This document shows, in pieces, positions 1-8,659 of a DNA stretch of 64,000 nucleotides. The notes below the pieces were generated by a model. It was given only the letters and a program-made list of their open reading frames with translations. It was not told the DNA's origin and did not search any database. Made by a program: the position numbers and the translations under genes. The stretch is from Levilactobacillus brevis (GTDB lineage Bacteria; Bacillota; Bacilli; Lactobacillales; Lactobacillaceae), in assembly GCA_021383565.1 (NCBI GenBank), contig CP079699.1, forward strand, positions 1,178,001-1,242,000. The letters are read 5' to 3'. Position 1 is the first letter of the stretch. Every line of letters begins with the position of its first letter.

Positions 1-448
1 CACGCCCGTCCCGGTCCAGCTTGTTCATGAAGGTAAAGATCGGAATGCCCCGCATCTTACAGATCTGGAACAGCTTCTTAGTCTGGGGTTCAATTCCCTT
101 GGCGGAGTCAATCACCATGACTGCGGAGTCCACGGCCATCAGTGTCCGGTAGGTATCTTCAGAGAAGTCCTCATGTCCTGGGGTATCCAGAATATTGATG
201 CGCTTGCCCTGATAATCGAACTGCATCACGGAACTCGTTACGGAAATCCCCCGCTTCTGTTCAATTTCCATCCAGTCGGATTTGGCGAAGTTCCCACTCT
301 TCTTCCCCTTGACCGTTCCGGCTTCCCGCACCACGCCACCAAAGAGCAACAGTTGTTCGGTAATCGTCGTCTTCCCGGCATCAGGGTGAGAGATAATGGC
401 AAAGGTCCGGCGTTTATCCACCGCAGATGCTAATTTATTTTCACTCAT
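1..448 (-). CDS. prfC: Peptide chain release factor 3 (RF3), N-terminal part, cut by window edge
   Basis: GTPase that recycles RF1/RF2 from the ribosome after termination. The 149 visible codons show the translational-GTPase signature in order: the P-loop HPDAGKTT at residues 21-28, the switch-I region ending in KRGISVTSS, the G3 motif DTPGHEDF, and the G4 motif NKLD near the cut end. The start ATG at 448 follows a TGAGGA ribosome binding site. The rest of the protein (about 520 residues in the family) lies beyond position 1. EF-G and TypA share the motifs, but the wording around G1 and G3 is that of RF3. Confidence 0.95.
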   Translation of the reverse strand, partial: MSENKLASAVDKRRTFAIISHPDAGKTTITEQLLLFGGVVREAGTVKGKKSGNFAKSDWMEIEQKRGISVTSSVMQFDYQGKRINILDTPGHEDFSEDTYRTLMAVDSAVMVIDSAKGIEPQTKKLFQICKMRGIPIFTFMNKLDRDGR

Positions 449-624
449 ATTGTTTGTCCTCACAAAGTTTTTTAGTTTTAATTAGTCGTTAAATTTTAAT
501 TGCACAGCGTTTTGATTTTAACACATTTACCGTGACAATTCACGGTCTAGCCCCATTTTCACCCGCATCTGCCCCATTTCGTGGTATCATGGAAGAATGA
601 ATTCAGGGAGAAACGGGTGAAAAT

Positions 625-1179
625 ATGTCGGCGAGTACCGAAGCCATCATTATTGAAATAGTCTTTAGTCTAGGCGCCTTGGTGGCCGTGGGCGGGCTAA
701 TAGCCCTCCTCGTGGCCAAGGCCAAGCACCGGGCGCTACGACCGGCCATGGGCGTCATCATCAGTGGCGCCGGTCTGGTCATCATCGCGGCCCTCTTGAA
801 CGTCCTGCTGTTCAAGTCCTACGACCACGTTCAGGTCAAGAAGACGCAATACTACGAGATTACCAGCCTCACGGCCAACATGAACGCCTCACTGGCCAGT
901 AGCCACGCCCGTCATCAACCGGTGACCCCCGCGGCCAAGAAGGCCAGCAGAAACGTTACTTACTTGATCAAGCATACCGACCAGCCCAAGGCGTCCGTCC
1001 AGCTGGCACGCACTGCCCAGCAGGAATTGACGACGCACAAGCAGCCCAATATCAAATTGGTCAAACGCAACTACCGGTTGATCCTCGATGATTACTTTCA
1101 GACCATCGTGCGGCCGGACCGCGTCGCCCAACGGCTCAGTGCCCACGCCTATCGACAGGCCACGCACTTTCACAACTAA
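625..1179 (+). CDS. Hypothetical two-helix membrane protein
   Basis: I do not recognise this 184-residue protein. The first 75 residues hold two hydrophobic segments (about 8-31 and 41-63) separated by a short basic loop. The remaining 110 residues are hydrophilic, basic and rich in Ala, His and Lys, so it is probably a membrane-anchored protein with a soluble C-terminal part. An AGGGAG site sits 14 nt before the ATG. It stands alone, divergent from prfC, and is followed by a strong hairpin terminator. No catalytic motif is visible. Confidence 0.7.
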   Translation: MSASTEAIIIEIVFSLGALVAVGGLIALLVAKAKHRALRPAMGVIISGAGLVIIAALLNVLLFKSYDHVQVKKTQYYEITSLTANMNASLASSHARHQPVTPAAKKASRNVTYLIKHTDQPKASVQLARTAQQELTTHKQPNIKLVKRNYRLILDDYFQTIVRPDRVAQRLSAHAYRQATHFHN

Positions 1180-1190
1180 CCTTTAATAGA

Positions 1191-1226
1191 GAAGAGCTCG
1201 AGACCAAGTCTCGAGCTCTTCTTTGT
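1191..1226. terminator. Rho-independent terminator, probably bidirectional
   Basis: A perfect 14-bp stem (1191-1204 with 1208-1221) with a 3-nt loop is followed by CTTTGTTT. It ends the upstream membrane-protein gene and may also stop transcription arriving from the minus strand. Confidence 0.85.
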
Positions 1227-1239
1227 TTATTCAGCTTAA

Positions 1240-1326
1240 TCACTGAAGGTTGAAAGCTAGAATCCTTAGTGTAACAAGGATAACGCCCACTATAATAGGA
1301 TTGTCGCGTGCTGGTCGCCTTACCGT
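1240..1326 (-). repeat. Truncated type-1 repeat: tail only
   Basis: On the minus strand this reads ACGGTAAGGCGACCAGC, then GTGGGCGTTATCC and CTAGCTTTCAACCTTC. It matches the tail that follows the full type-1 repeat at 24591-24839 almost base for base. The structured body is missing. The repeat abuts the TAA stop codon of the TagF-like gene. Confidence 0.7.
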
Positions 1327-3351
1327 TTAGCCGTTCTTTTCGATCTGTTGAACCACGTAGTTCACAATCTTCAGGGAACTTAACCCGTCGTCGATCGAAC
1401 AGAACCGTTGGTAGAAGTCCATAAACTTCTGGTTGTCGCTCATGTCCGGCGTTTTCAGCTTGTCCCCAATCATTTCCAACAATTGGTGCTCGTTATGAGC
1501 AATCTCGCCCGGCAAGTCCTTCTCGTAATCGAGGTAGAAACCACGTAACTCGTCCTTGTACATGTGGTAATCGTACGGGTAGAACAAGATCGGCCGCTTC
1601 AAGTAAGCATAGTCGAAGAAGACCGAGGAGTAGTCGGTAATCAACATATCACTGATCAGATACAGATCGGAGATGTTCGGATGGTTCGAGAAGTCGAAGA
1701 CGACCCCTTCGTACCCACTGATGTCCAAGGCGTTGGAAATCAAGTAGTGCATCCGCAAGACCAGCACGGCATCCTTGCCGTAGCGCTCGCGGAATTCATC
1801 GAGTGAGAACGGCAATTCGAAGGTGTACTTCCCCTTCTCGGCAAACTGGTTATCCCGGTAGGTCGGCGCATAGAGCACGACCTTCTTGTCCAACGGAATC
1901 CCCAGCTCCTGCTTCAAGGCCGTGACGTCCTCGCGGGTACTGTTGATGAGTTCGTCATTTCGCGGATAACCGACCTTTAAGATCTGGTTATTGAAACCAA
2001 AGGCCGACCGGAAGATTCGCGTCGAATAGTCGTTGGGCGAGACCAACGCGTCCCAGCGATTGGCTTCCCGAACAAAGTTAGCGTGATACTTCGTGGTCGT
2101 GGTTCCCGGCATCGACACGTTTTCGATGTCCAGCCCCAACTTCTTGAGCGGCGTCCCATGCCACGTTTGAATGTACGTCACGTAATTAGGCTTCTTCACC
2201 CAAGCTGGGAACCGCGCGTTACTGATCCAGAAGCTGGCCTTTTCCAGCGTCCGTACCCACTTGGCCGTCCGCCGAATGACGAACGGAATGCCATTTTCCT
2301 TACAGAACTTCTTCTGTGACCGGTCGATCGACCAGATGAAAGTAAAGCCCGGATAGAGTTGCGTAAACAGCCGGTAGATCGCGTACGGTGAGTCACTGAC
2401 TTGCCGCCCACCGAAGCTTTCGAAGATCAGCGTTGGCTGGTCGAAGGCCCGGTGTCCGCGCTTAAACAACCGCCGCATGTAGAAGAGGTTGGCCTTGTCC
2501 ATCAGCATGGATAGTAGCTTGGTGGCACCACCGACCTTGGCCGGCACGCCGGCTAACCGCTGTGGTAAGGTCGGGGCCGCCGTTTCTTGTACCCGAATAC
2601 CGTTGTCAAACCGTTTGTCGAGAATGACCAAGCGGTGATCGGCCGTAATCGCCTGAGTCACTTGCCCAGCCAATGACTTGGCCAGCACGACGCGTTGTTC
2701 GAGGTCCTGTCCCCCCACCGTTGAGCGGATGAAGAGTTGCTGGGTGCTATCGGCTGCCAGATCGGATAGCGGAATCGTCCCGGTAAACAGACCATGCAAC
2801 GTCATGTGGGTAATCGGCCACTCGGCGGAGCTATCTGCGGAAACGTTCTTTAAGACCAACCGTTGATTCGTGATGGGTTGGTTATTAATCCGACTGGGCC
2901 CGATGACTTGAAGCTGATCGTCCAGCAGGTTAATCGCGTTAATCGCGAACTCGTCTTCGGCCTGGTCCGTGTGCATGTTGAACAGAGCCATCCCGTTCGC
3001 ATCACTGTTCAATTGGTAGTAGCTGGTCAGGGTTAATTGATGCCGGTCGCTTAAGTATTCACTTTCGACCTGAATCAGTCCCCGCGTACTCTGCTGCTGC
3101 AAGTTGAGGTACAGTTCCCAACTGAATTCGCTCTGCCCCTCCGCGGAGAATTGCAGATCGTTAGCATTGAGCCGTAACCGCACCACTTGGGCGCTGAGCA
3201 CCTTGCTAATCGGAATCGTGATCGAGGCCTTGGTTTGCTTTTCCAAGAAGGTGACCGCGAGATCGTCAAACGGTTCCGGCACATCGATCAGTTCCAGTTC
3301 GAGTTCTTGTAAATTCTTTTTATGATGTAATCCAGATAAAATCGCACGCAC
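1327..3351 (-). CDS. CDP-glycerol glycerophosphotransferase (TagF/TagB family), teichoic acid polymerase
   Basis: Membrane-associated enzyme that transfers glycerol-phosphate from CDP-glycerol to build wall teichoic acid. The protein has 674 residues. Residues 1-270 are an unassigned beta-rich region. The Glyphos_transf domain fills the rest, with WHGTPLKKLG near residue 396, SPNDYSTRIF after it, and the late motif ITDYSSVFFDYAYLKRPILF. The start is GTG at 3351, set by a perfect AAGGAG site 10 nt upstream. It lies 14 nt downstream of the unknown gene that follows tagD. Whether it primes (TagB) or polymerises (TagF) cannot be read here, but the length favours TagF. Confidence 0.9.
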   Translation of the reverse strand: MRAILSGLHHKKNLQELELELIDVPEPFDDLAVTFLEKQTKASITIPISKVLSAQVVRLRLNANDLQFSAEGQSEFSWELYLNLQQQSTRGLIQVESEYLSDRHQLTLTSYYQLNSDANGMALFNMHTDQAEDEFAINAINLLDDQLQVIGPSRINNQPITNQRLVLKNVSADSSAEWPITHMTLHGLFTGTIPLSDLAADSTQQLFIRSTVGGQDLEQRVVLAKSLAGQVTQAITADHRLVILDKRFDNGIRVQETAAPTLPQRLAGVPAKVGGATKLLSMLMDKANLFYMRRLFKRGHRAFDQPTLIFESFGGRQVSDSPYAIYRLFTQLYPGFTFIWSIDRSQKKFCKENGIPFVIRRTAKWVRTLEKASFWISNARFPAWVKKPNYVTYIQTWHGTPLKKLGLDIENVSMPGTTTTKYHANFVREANRWDALVSPNDYSTRIFRSAFGFNNQILKVGYPRNDELINSTREDVTALKQELGIPLDKKVVLYAPTYRDNQFAEKGKYTFELPFSLDEFRERYGKDAVLVLRMHYLISNALDISGYEGVVFDFSNHPNISDLYLISDMLITDYSSVFFDYAYLKRPILFYPYDYHMYKDELRGFYLDYEKDLPGEIAHNEHQLLEMIGDKLKTPDMSDNQKFMDFYQRFCSIDDGLSSLKIVNYVVQQIEKNG

Positions 3352-3365
3352 GATGGAAAAACTCC

Positions 3366-4250
3366 TTAGTAGTTAAAAATCAGCTGGTTCGGCATTTGCG
3401 GTGAGAAATGGGCATTGACGGCTAAGTCAACGTACAACCGCGTCTCGGGGGTGAGCAACCGGCTCAAGACGGCTTGGTAGAACGCGAAGATATCGCTGAA
3501 ACGGCGGTAGTTCGAGTAAGCCAGCACCCCGTAATAGGCTTCCGTGGCCGTAATGACCTGGGTCTTGTCGATAGCATTCGACTCTGCCTTCTCCAATTGC
3601 CGCTTGGACATCGTGGCGGCACTGGCCACCTGCTTGGCGTCCTCAAATTGGGTCGCTAACATAGCCGAGGTGGCGCTTAAATTGTAAACGTGCTCCACGG
3701 GACGTTCATGCCGAACAAAGCGTAAGACGGCTTCTCCGTGACGATTAAGCAGGTAGCTGGTTGTCGCCACCTCTCGTTGAATCTTTTCGATGCCGACCAC
3801 TTTCCCATTCAACCCGTAGGTATCCACTTGGGCGAGCTGGTCCGCTTGATACTGACGAAGCACCATGGGCGTCTCGTCGTCAACCTGACGAAGCTCGGCG
3901 ACCATGTGGCCTTCATCCAAGTAGCGTTTCACCTGTTCTTGATTGTCCGCAAACAGGCGCTGTTCGAAATTATCTAAGCTAATGGCGTGGCGTTCTTCGG
4001 CCGTCAGCGCCAATCCGGGCTCATCGGCAAACATTTCTGCCAACGTCACCAGGCGAACATCCTTGACCCGCGGATTGTTGCGTGCCAATTGATTTAAATA
4101 CTGTCGCACCGTCCACACGGCTTCGAAGTCAACCATGGCGACCAACACGCTGACCTGGGCGTCACGCTGCAGGGCCTTTTGGAGTTGCGTGGAAAAGTTG
4201 GGCTTGTGCATACCATTTAGCGATGTCAATAAAAATATAAACTGCTGCAT
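3366..4250 (-). CDS. Conserved protein of unknown function in the teichoic acid cluster
   Basis: I do not recognise this 294-residue soluble protein. It has no signal peptide or membrane segment. The N-terminus (MQQFIFLLTSLNGM) looks like the first strand and loop of a Rossmann-like fold, and the middle contains SYLLNRHGEAVLRFVRHE, a phrase resembling the sugar-polymer reading domains of some bacterial glycosyltransferases. It sits between tagD and a TagF-like polymerase (14-nt gap to the latter), so a role in teichoic acid chain synthesis or glycosylation is likely but only inferred from context. Confidence 0.65.
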   Translation of the reverse strand: MQQFIFLLTSLNGMHKPNFSTQLQKALQRDAQVSVLVAMVDFEAVWTVRQYLNQLARNNPRVKDVRLVTLAEMFADEPGLALTAEERHAISLDNFEQRLFADNQEQVKRYLDEGHMVAELRQVDDETPMVLRQYQADQLAQVDTYGLNGKVVGIEKIQREVATTSYLLNRHGEAVLRFVRHERPVEHVYNLSATSAMLATQFEDAKQVASAATMSKRQLEKAESNAIDKTQVITATEAYYGVLAYSNYRRFSDIFAFYQAVLSRLLTPETRLYVDLAVNAHFSPQMPNQLIFNY

Positions 4251-4274
4251 TTTCTGCCTCCGTTTGCGTATCCT

Positions 4275-4307
4275 AAGAAAAAATCCCTAGTCTGCGACTA
4301 AGGATTT
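4275..4307 (-). terminator. Terminator after tagD
   Basis: Stem 4281-4292 with 4296-4307 and a 3-nt loop; on the minus strand it is followed by TTTTTTCTTA. It falls between tagD and the next two teichoic genes, so those may be transcribed by partial read-through or from a promoter of their own. Confidence 0.8.
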
Positions 4308-4318
4308 CATTGCCAGCA

Positions 4319-4738
4319 CTACTTTTCGTCTTCCTTCCAAGTCTCTTCGTCAGAAAGGCCGAGATCGTGCTTAATTTTAGTCGTGGAGATCCCTTCCGTC
4401 CGTGGTAAGTAAATGACTTCACAGTAATCCTTCAAGAAGTCGAACTTACCCTTCCAGTCGTCACCCATGACAAAAACGTCAATGTTGTTTTCCTGAACGT
4501 CGCGAATCTTTTGGTCCCACGTGGTTTCGGGAATCACGTGGTCAACGTACTTGATGGCTTCCAGGATGTATTTCCGGTCTTCGTAAGAGGTGTAAGCGCG
4601 CTTACCCTTCTCGGCGTTGAACTCATCGGAAGACACACAAACCGTTAAATCATCACCTAAGGCTGCGGCCCGTTTTAATAAGCGAATGTGACCTTTATGT
4701 AACAGGTCGAACGTCCCATAAGTAATTACTTTTTTCAT
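4319..4738 (-). CDS. tagD: Glycerol-3-phosphate cytidylyltransferase
   Basis: Makes CDP-glycerol from CTP and sn-glycerol-3-phosphate, the activated precursor for poly(glycerol-phosphate) teichoic acid. At 139 residues it is full length for TagD. The nucleotidyltransferase signature HKGH is near residues 14-17 (GTFDLLHKGH), and the second signature RTEGISTTKIK is near residues 113-123, as in the family. Its product feeds the TagF-like enzyme encoded 1 kb downstream. The start ATG at 4738 has a GGAG site just upstream. Confidence 0.97.
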   Translation of the reverse strand: MKKVITYGTFDLLHKGHIRLLKRAAALGDDLTVCVSSDEFNAEKGKRAYTSYEDRKYILEAIKYVDHVIPETTWDQKIRDVQENNIDVFVMGDDWKGKFDFLKDYCEVIYLPRTEGISTTKIKHDLGLSDEETWKEDEK

Positions 4739-4952
4739 GTAGAATCTCCTACTTTATCTGGTTAATTTGCCCCGTTGCTTTACCCGGGGGTCGAGTTTAA
4801 AAAAATCCAATAACAAACTAAATAGTAGCATATTGAGCGGTCACGTCAACTTCAAACCACAGACGTTAGACATTTCTTGAGAATTTCCACCCTAACAGAA
4901 GACCGCTACGGCTGAAACCACGCGGTAATCTCGTGCCGTTTGTTCTCTCACC

Positions 4953-4974
4953 AAAAAATCCGGAGCGACCCGGA
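4953..4974 (-). terminator. Terminator of the AI-2E family permease gene
   Basis: Minus strand: short stem TCCGG/CCGGA with a 6-nt loop, followed directly by six T residues. It lies 34 nt past the permease stop codon. Confidence 0.75.
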
Positions 4975-5007
4975 CATCTAATGCCCGTTTGCCTCACGAT
5001 GTTCGGT

Positions 5008-6120
5008 TCACAGCGACTTTTTCTCCGCGTGTTCCAACTGCCAAATGGTGTAGAGGTATTGCACGACCGTCTTCACCACGGCGTACAGTGGAATCGCCAG
5101 AATCATCCCCAGCAGCCCCGCAATATTGCCGGCCGCCAACAGAATAATGATAATCGTGAGCGGATGAATCTGGAGACTCTTCCCAATAATGTTGGGATAG
5201 ACCAGATTCCCGTCGATCTGTTGCACGACGACGACCACGATAATCACGTAAATAATCAGGCTGGTGCTCGTCGCAAACGCCACAATCAGTGCGGGTAAAA
5301 TCCCAATGTACGGTCCCACGTAGGGAATCAAGTTACAGATACCGGCGAAGAAGCCCAGGAGCAACGCGTATTTCTCACCAACGAAAAAGTAACCGATGGC
5401 GGTAAAGCTCCCAACGAAGAGGCACTCCACAATCTGACCACCCACGTAACGGGCAATCGTATTGTTCATGCGGCCCAGAAGCTCCGCGGTCTGCTCACCG
5501 TGCTTGCTAGGCAACCACCGCCGAATCGCCGGCATGAACTTGTCACCGTCCTTCAACATATAGAACAACATGACCGGCACCGTAACGGCGGTCACCGTAA
5601 CCGTGGTGACCGTCCCAATGATGCTGCCGATGCCGCTGGTCAGGCCGCTCATGAAGCTCTGGGCGTACTTGGATAACGCCGTTTGCAGTTGCGTTAAGTA
5701 TTTAGAAAAATCGATCTCCTTTAACAGCGGATGATTAATTAGCTTGTTCAAGACGGCCTCGCTCGACTTGGCGAAGTCGGGAATGTTGCCCACCAACGTT
5801 GTGACCTGCGTTACCAGCCGTGGAATCACCCACATTGCGCCGGCGACCAACACCAGGACCAATAGCAAGAAGACCAGGGCTACGGCACCGGTACGGTTGA
5901 TGTGAAACTTCTTCCAGCGCACCTTCTCCAGCAGCTTGACCACCGGGTTCAGCAGGTAAAAGAGAATCCCCGAGATCAACATGGGCGCAAAGATTGTTGA
6001 CAGGAAAATTCCAATTGGCGAAAACAGAAAGCTAATCTGCGTACAAACCCAAATCAGCGCGGCAACAATTAACAGTTCCACGGACCAGAACATCAGTCGG
6101 GAATTAGCAAACCATTTCAT
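5008..6120 (-). CDS. AI-2E family transporter (PerM/YdiK-like membrane protein)
   Basis: Polytopic inner-membrane protein of the AI-2E exporter-like family; the substrate is unknown in most members. It has about 370 residues and roughly seven to eight hydrophobic segments: a pair at about 10-55, one near 70-90, a long amphipathic region (about 100-200), then four or five segments to residue 340. The family phrase GICNLIPYVGPYIGILPAL is near residue 260. I start it at ATG 6120 because an AAAGGGG site lies just before it; an upstream ATG at 6150 has none. It is followed by its own terminator. Confidence 0.9.
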   Translation of the reverse strand: MKWFANSRLMFWSVELLIVAALIWVCTQISFLFSPIGIFLSTIFAPMLISGILFYLLNPVVKLLEKVRWKKFHINRTGAVALVFLLLVLVLVAGAMWVIPRLVTQVTTLVGNIPDFAKSSEAVLNKLINHPLLKEIDFSKYLTQLQTALSKYAQSFMSGLTSGIGSIIGTVTTVTVTAVTVPVMLFYMLKDGDKFMPAIRRWLPSKHGEQTAELLGRMNNTIARYVGGQIVECLFVGSFTAIGYFFVGEKYALLLGFFAGICNLIPYVGPYIGILPALIVAFATSTSLIIYVIIVVVVVQQIDGNLVYPNIIGKSLQIHPLTIIIILLAAGNIAGLLGMILAIPLYAVVKTVVQYLYTIWQLEHAEKKSL

Positions 6121-6181
6121 GGGTGAACCCCTTTCGTCATGCATTCTCACGCGATGTCACCATCAAGTCACACCGGTTATG

Positions 6182-6220
6182 TTTTTTAAAAAAGGAGCGA
6201 GCCACGAATGACTTGCTCCT
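6182..6220 (-). terminator. Terminator of the DUF402 gene
   Basis: Minus strand: stem AGGAGC-AG with CTCGCTCCT, followed by TTTTTT. It lies 39 nt after the stop of the DUF402 gene. Confidence 0.75.
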
Positions 6221-6258
6221 GGTGATACGGAAGACAACTCTTACAGGTCTGTGCCGCA

Positions 6259-6810
6259 CTAATTCGAGCGACGTAATAACTCCTGATACCGTTGATACCA
6301 TAGATCGACATAGGCTTTAGAAAAGGGGCCTTTGTGGTGATTAATCCAATCGACAAGGGTCAGGACGTTCGCCTTTAAGATCCGGTCGGTTTCTTCGCCG
6401 TACTGCCAGCGTTGGCTGAAATCTTGATATTCATCAACGTCGAGCAAGCGTTTCTCACCATCCGGAAAGACCTTCACGTCAAGATCATAATCAATGTATT
6501 TGAGCGCTTCTTTATCTAAAACATACGGGGAGGCCAAATTACAGTAATAAGACACCCCGTTATCCCGAATCATCGCAACAATGTTGAACCAGTAATGCTT
6601 GTGGAAATAAACGATGGCGGGCTCGCGGGTCACCCACCGCCGCCCATCGTCTTCAGTGACCAACGTGTGGTCATTAACGCCAATGAGGGCATTTTCGCTT
6701 GTTTTGAGTACCATCGTGTCGCGCCAAGTTCGATGCAAACTTCCGTCGTGCTTGTAGCTTTTGATCGTAATGAAGTCGCCTTCCTTAGGTCCTCTAGCTT
6801 CGCGCGTCAT
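6259..6810 (-). CDS. DUF402 nucleoside tri-/diphosphate phosphatase
   Basis: 183 residues with the DUF402 fold of the Ntdp family, which hydrolyses nucleoside tri- and diphosphates. Visible family features are the N-terminal phrase [16 protein letters not shown], the strand [17 protein letters not shown] near residues 60-75, and the acidic/basic pattern [24 protein letters not shown] near residues 104-127, which carries the metal-binding aspartates. It is a single gene with its own terminator. The start [13 protein letters not shown] agrees with the family, though the ribosome binding site (GTAGGG) is weak. Confidence 0.88.
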   Translation of the reverse strand: MTREARGPKEGDFITIKSYKHDGSLHRTWRDTMVLKTSENALIGVNDHTLVTEDDGRRWVTREPAIVYFHKHYWFNIVAMIRDNGVSYYCNLASPYVLDKEALKYIDYDLDVKVFPDGEKRLLDVDEYQDFSQRWQYGEETDRILKANVLTLVDWINHHKGPFSKAYVDLWYQRYQELLRRSN

Positions 6811-6978
6811 GTCTTAACCCTACTTTCTAAGTAACGGGTAACTATAAAAATTCAATCAATATTATACCAGATTCGGCCGTATTATTGAATAGACACGACA
6901 ACATTCCTGAACAAAATCCTTGGGCGCCCCGTAATTTTAAGGTAAACTAAAAGAATCAATTAATGAGGTGAACATTTT

Positions 6979-7224
6979 ATGGCACAAGCACCACTCAGCT
7001 CCTTTGAACCCTTAATCCCCCAAGTAGCGGCACTTCTGGCCGATGATGACCAGTTAACGGCCTTTTTCGCCAGCCTGACCGTGGGCTACCAACGTGAATG
7101 GGCCCGCTACATCTTCGGCGCCAAGGCCGAGGCGACCAAGCAACGCCACATTGCCGACATGCGCCAAATCCTGGCTGCCGGCTACAAGTCCAAGCGCGCC
7201 TACGGAAGTCGTCCGAAGGCTTAA
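6979..7224 (+). CDS. Short YdeI/OmpD-associated-like protein
   Basis: An 81-residue protein that matches only the C-terminal module of YdeI-like proteins: GYQREWARYIFGAK, then TKQRHIADMRQILAAGYKSKRAY. Full-length YdeI proteins have about 190 residues including a DUF1801-like domain that is absent here. It is cytosolic with no membrane segment. A GAGGTG site precedes the ATG, and a strong terminator follows, so it is a complete small gene rather than a fragment. Its function is unknown; larger relatives have been linked to bacteriocin or peptide resistance. Confidence 0.75.
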   Translation: MAQAPLSSFEPLIPQVAALLADDDQLTAFFASLTVGYQREWARYIFGAKAEATKQRHIADMRQILAAGYKSKRAYGSRPKA

Positions 7225-7248
7225 GCGCTAGTCATCACCATCTTTTGA

Positions 7249-7298
7249 ACCAACAAGCCCGTCAAACGGAGATCCGCTGACGGGCTTGTTGGTTTTTG
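7249..7298 (+). terminator. Strong terminator
   Basis: A 16-bp perfect stem (7249-7264 with 7278-7293), a 13-nt loop, then TTTTGAT. It ends the short YdeI-like gene. Confidence 0.9.
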
Positions 7299-7450
7299 AT
7301 TTAAATTGCATCGTGCCAGAACGGTTGTGAAGCTGTCCGCCTACCGTTCGCACCAGACAGAGCTCCTGATGGCCGCAGACAACCAGCTCATCCGGAGCGA
7401 ACGGCAAGCCGGCCAGTTTTCACCAAAGTCGTCAGGTAGCGACTCAACGT

Positions 7451-8629
7451 CTACTTACCCAATTCGCCGGCCTGCAACAGATTCCAGATCTGAATGGCTG
7501 GCGTCTGCGACAACTGGTTGACCCGGTAGTAGTTACTCAACAGTACCACGCCATCCGTGCCGTCCTTGCTCAACAGCGTCGTGGCCTCGTACCCGTAAGC
7601 CAGACCGTGCGTCCGGATGTAGCCGGGATAAACATACATCCCGCCACCGTACATCGACGACGATCCCGGTACCAACAGGACGTTGACGTCACTTTCCGGA
7701 TAGAGCTTCCCCTGCAGCATGTTTCGTTGGGCCGTGTAGAGATCGCGAGCGGACATGTAGACCTGCCCGGTACCAAACTGGTAGTACATCGATTCCGTGG
7801 ACTCGCCGAACCGTTGACCGTAGTTGGCCGTGACGTCGGCATTATTGGCGTTTTGATAACCCTGCGAGTACGTGGCTTGTTGATCCATGTTAAACACAAA
7901 ACCCGTGTGCTTCAGGTGCCAAGCGTTCGTAATGTTGGTCGTGAAATAGTGCCGGTAGCTCTGCCCACTGACCTTTTCAATAATCCCAGACAGCAACATG
8001 AAGTTGACCGGTGAGTAGTCCCACTTGCCGATACGTTCCGGCCGGCTGATGACGTTGGCTAAAATGAACCTAATCATGCCCTTCTCCGAATGCAGATTCG
8101 TCGGAAAGGCCGTCAGCGTCAGCCCGCTCTTCATGTCAAGCATGTCACGCAAGGTAATTTGATTGGCCCCAGCAATGGTTGGGTAGTATTTCGACAACGG
8201 ATCCGTCAGATTTAGCTTGCCCTCACTCGCTAGACGCATGATGAGTCCCGCCGTAAAGGACTTCTGAACGGATGCCAACTGATAAACACTGTGTGCACCA
8301 TTCTTCTGGTGGGTCGCGGCGTCCGCGTAGCCCCACCCCTTCTGGTAAATGACCTGGTTGTTGTGCACGACAAACGCTGTCCCCACAAACCGGTTGGCCC
8401 GCAGTACCGCATCGATCTCACGCGTGGCCGCCGTTGGCTTTGGCTTCGCAACAACCTTCTTAACCACGGGCTTGGCCTTCTTGGGCTTCACCTGCCGGAC
8501 CACTGAACTACTGCTGGCCTTAGGTTCTGCTTGTGTCTTGGCCTGGTCGTTGAACCACCACGCCAGTCCACCACTGAGCCCTAAGACGGTCACAAATGCT
8601 AAGACTGTTCCCCAAGCTTTAGAATTCAT
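7451..8629 (-). CDS. Membrane-anchored serine hydrolase (class C beta-lactamase / PBP-like family)
   Basis: 392 residues: an N-terminal membrane anchor (about 7-25), a Lys/Pro-rich spacer (35-66), then a beta-lactamase-type domain on the outer surface. The catalytic Ser-x-x-Lys is S120-V-Q-K123. The second motif reads Y205-S-P where typical members have Y-S-N, so the usual Asn is not at its expected place. The C-terminal Lys/His-x-Gly box is not obvious (candidate THGLAYGYEA). It may be a D-Ala-D-Ala carboxypeptidase-like or esterase-like enzyme acting on cell-wall material. It lies directly downstream of recX, 30 nt away. Confidence 0.85.
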   Translation of the reverse strand: MNSKAWGTVLAFVTVLGLSGGLAWWFNDQAKTQAEPKASSSSVVRQVKPKKAKPVVKKVVAKPKPTAATREIDAVLRANRFVGTAFVVHNNQVIYQKGWGYADAATHQKNGAHSVYQLASVQKSFTAGLIMRLASEGKLNLTDPLSKYYPTIAGANQITLRDMLDMKSGLTLTAFPTNLHSEKGMIRFILANVISRPERIGKWDYSPVNFMLLSGIIEKVSGQSYRHYFTTNITNAWHLKHTGFVFNMDQQATYSQGYQNANNADVTANYGQRFGESTESMYYQFGTGQVYMSARDLYTAQRNMLQGKLYPESDVNVLLVPGSSSMYGGGMYVYPGYIRTHGLAYGYEATTLLSKDGTDGVVLLSNYYRVNQLSQTPAIQIWNLLQAGELGK

Positions 8630-8659
8630 GGTAACTCCCCCTTACCCTAATCCAATGAC

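Noticed and set aside
7336..7430. Further type-1 repeat copy
   Set aside because: ACCGTTCGC and GCGAACGG borders are present around a 95-nt stretch, but the outer stem and inner hairpin cannot be aligned, so I did not count it as a copy.
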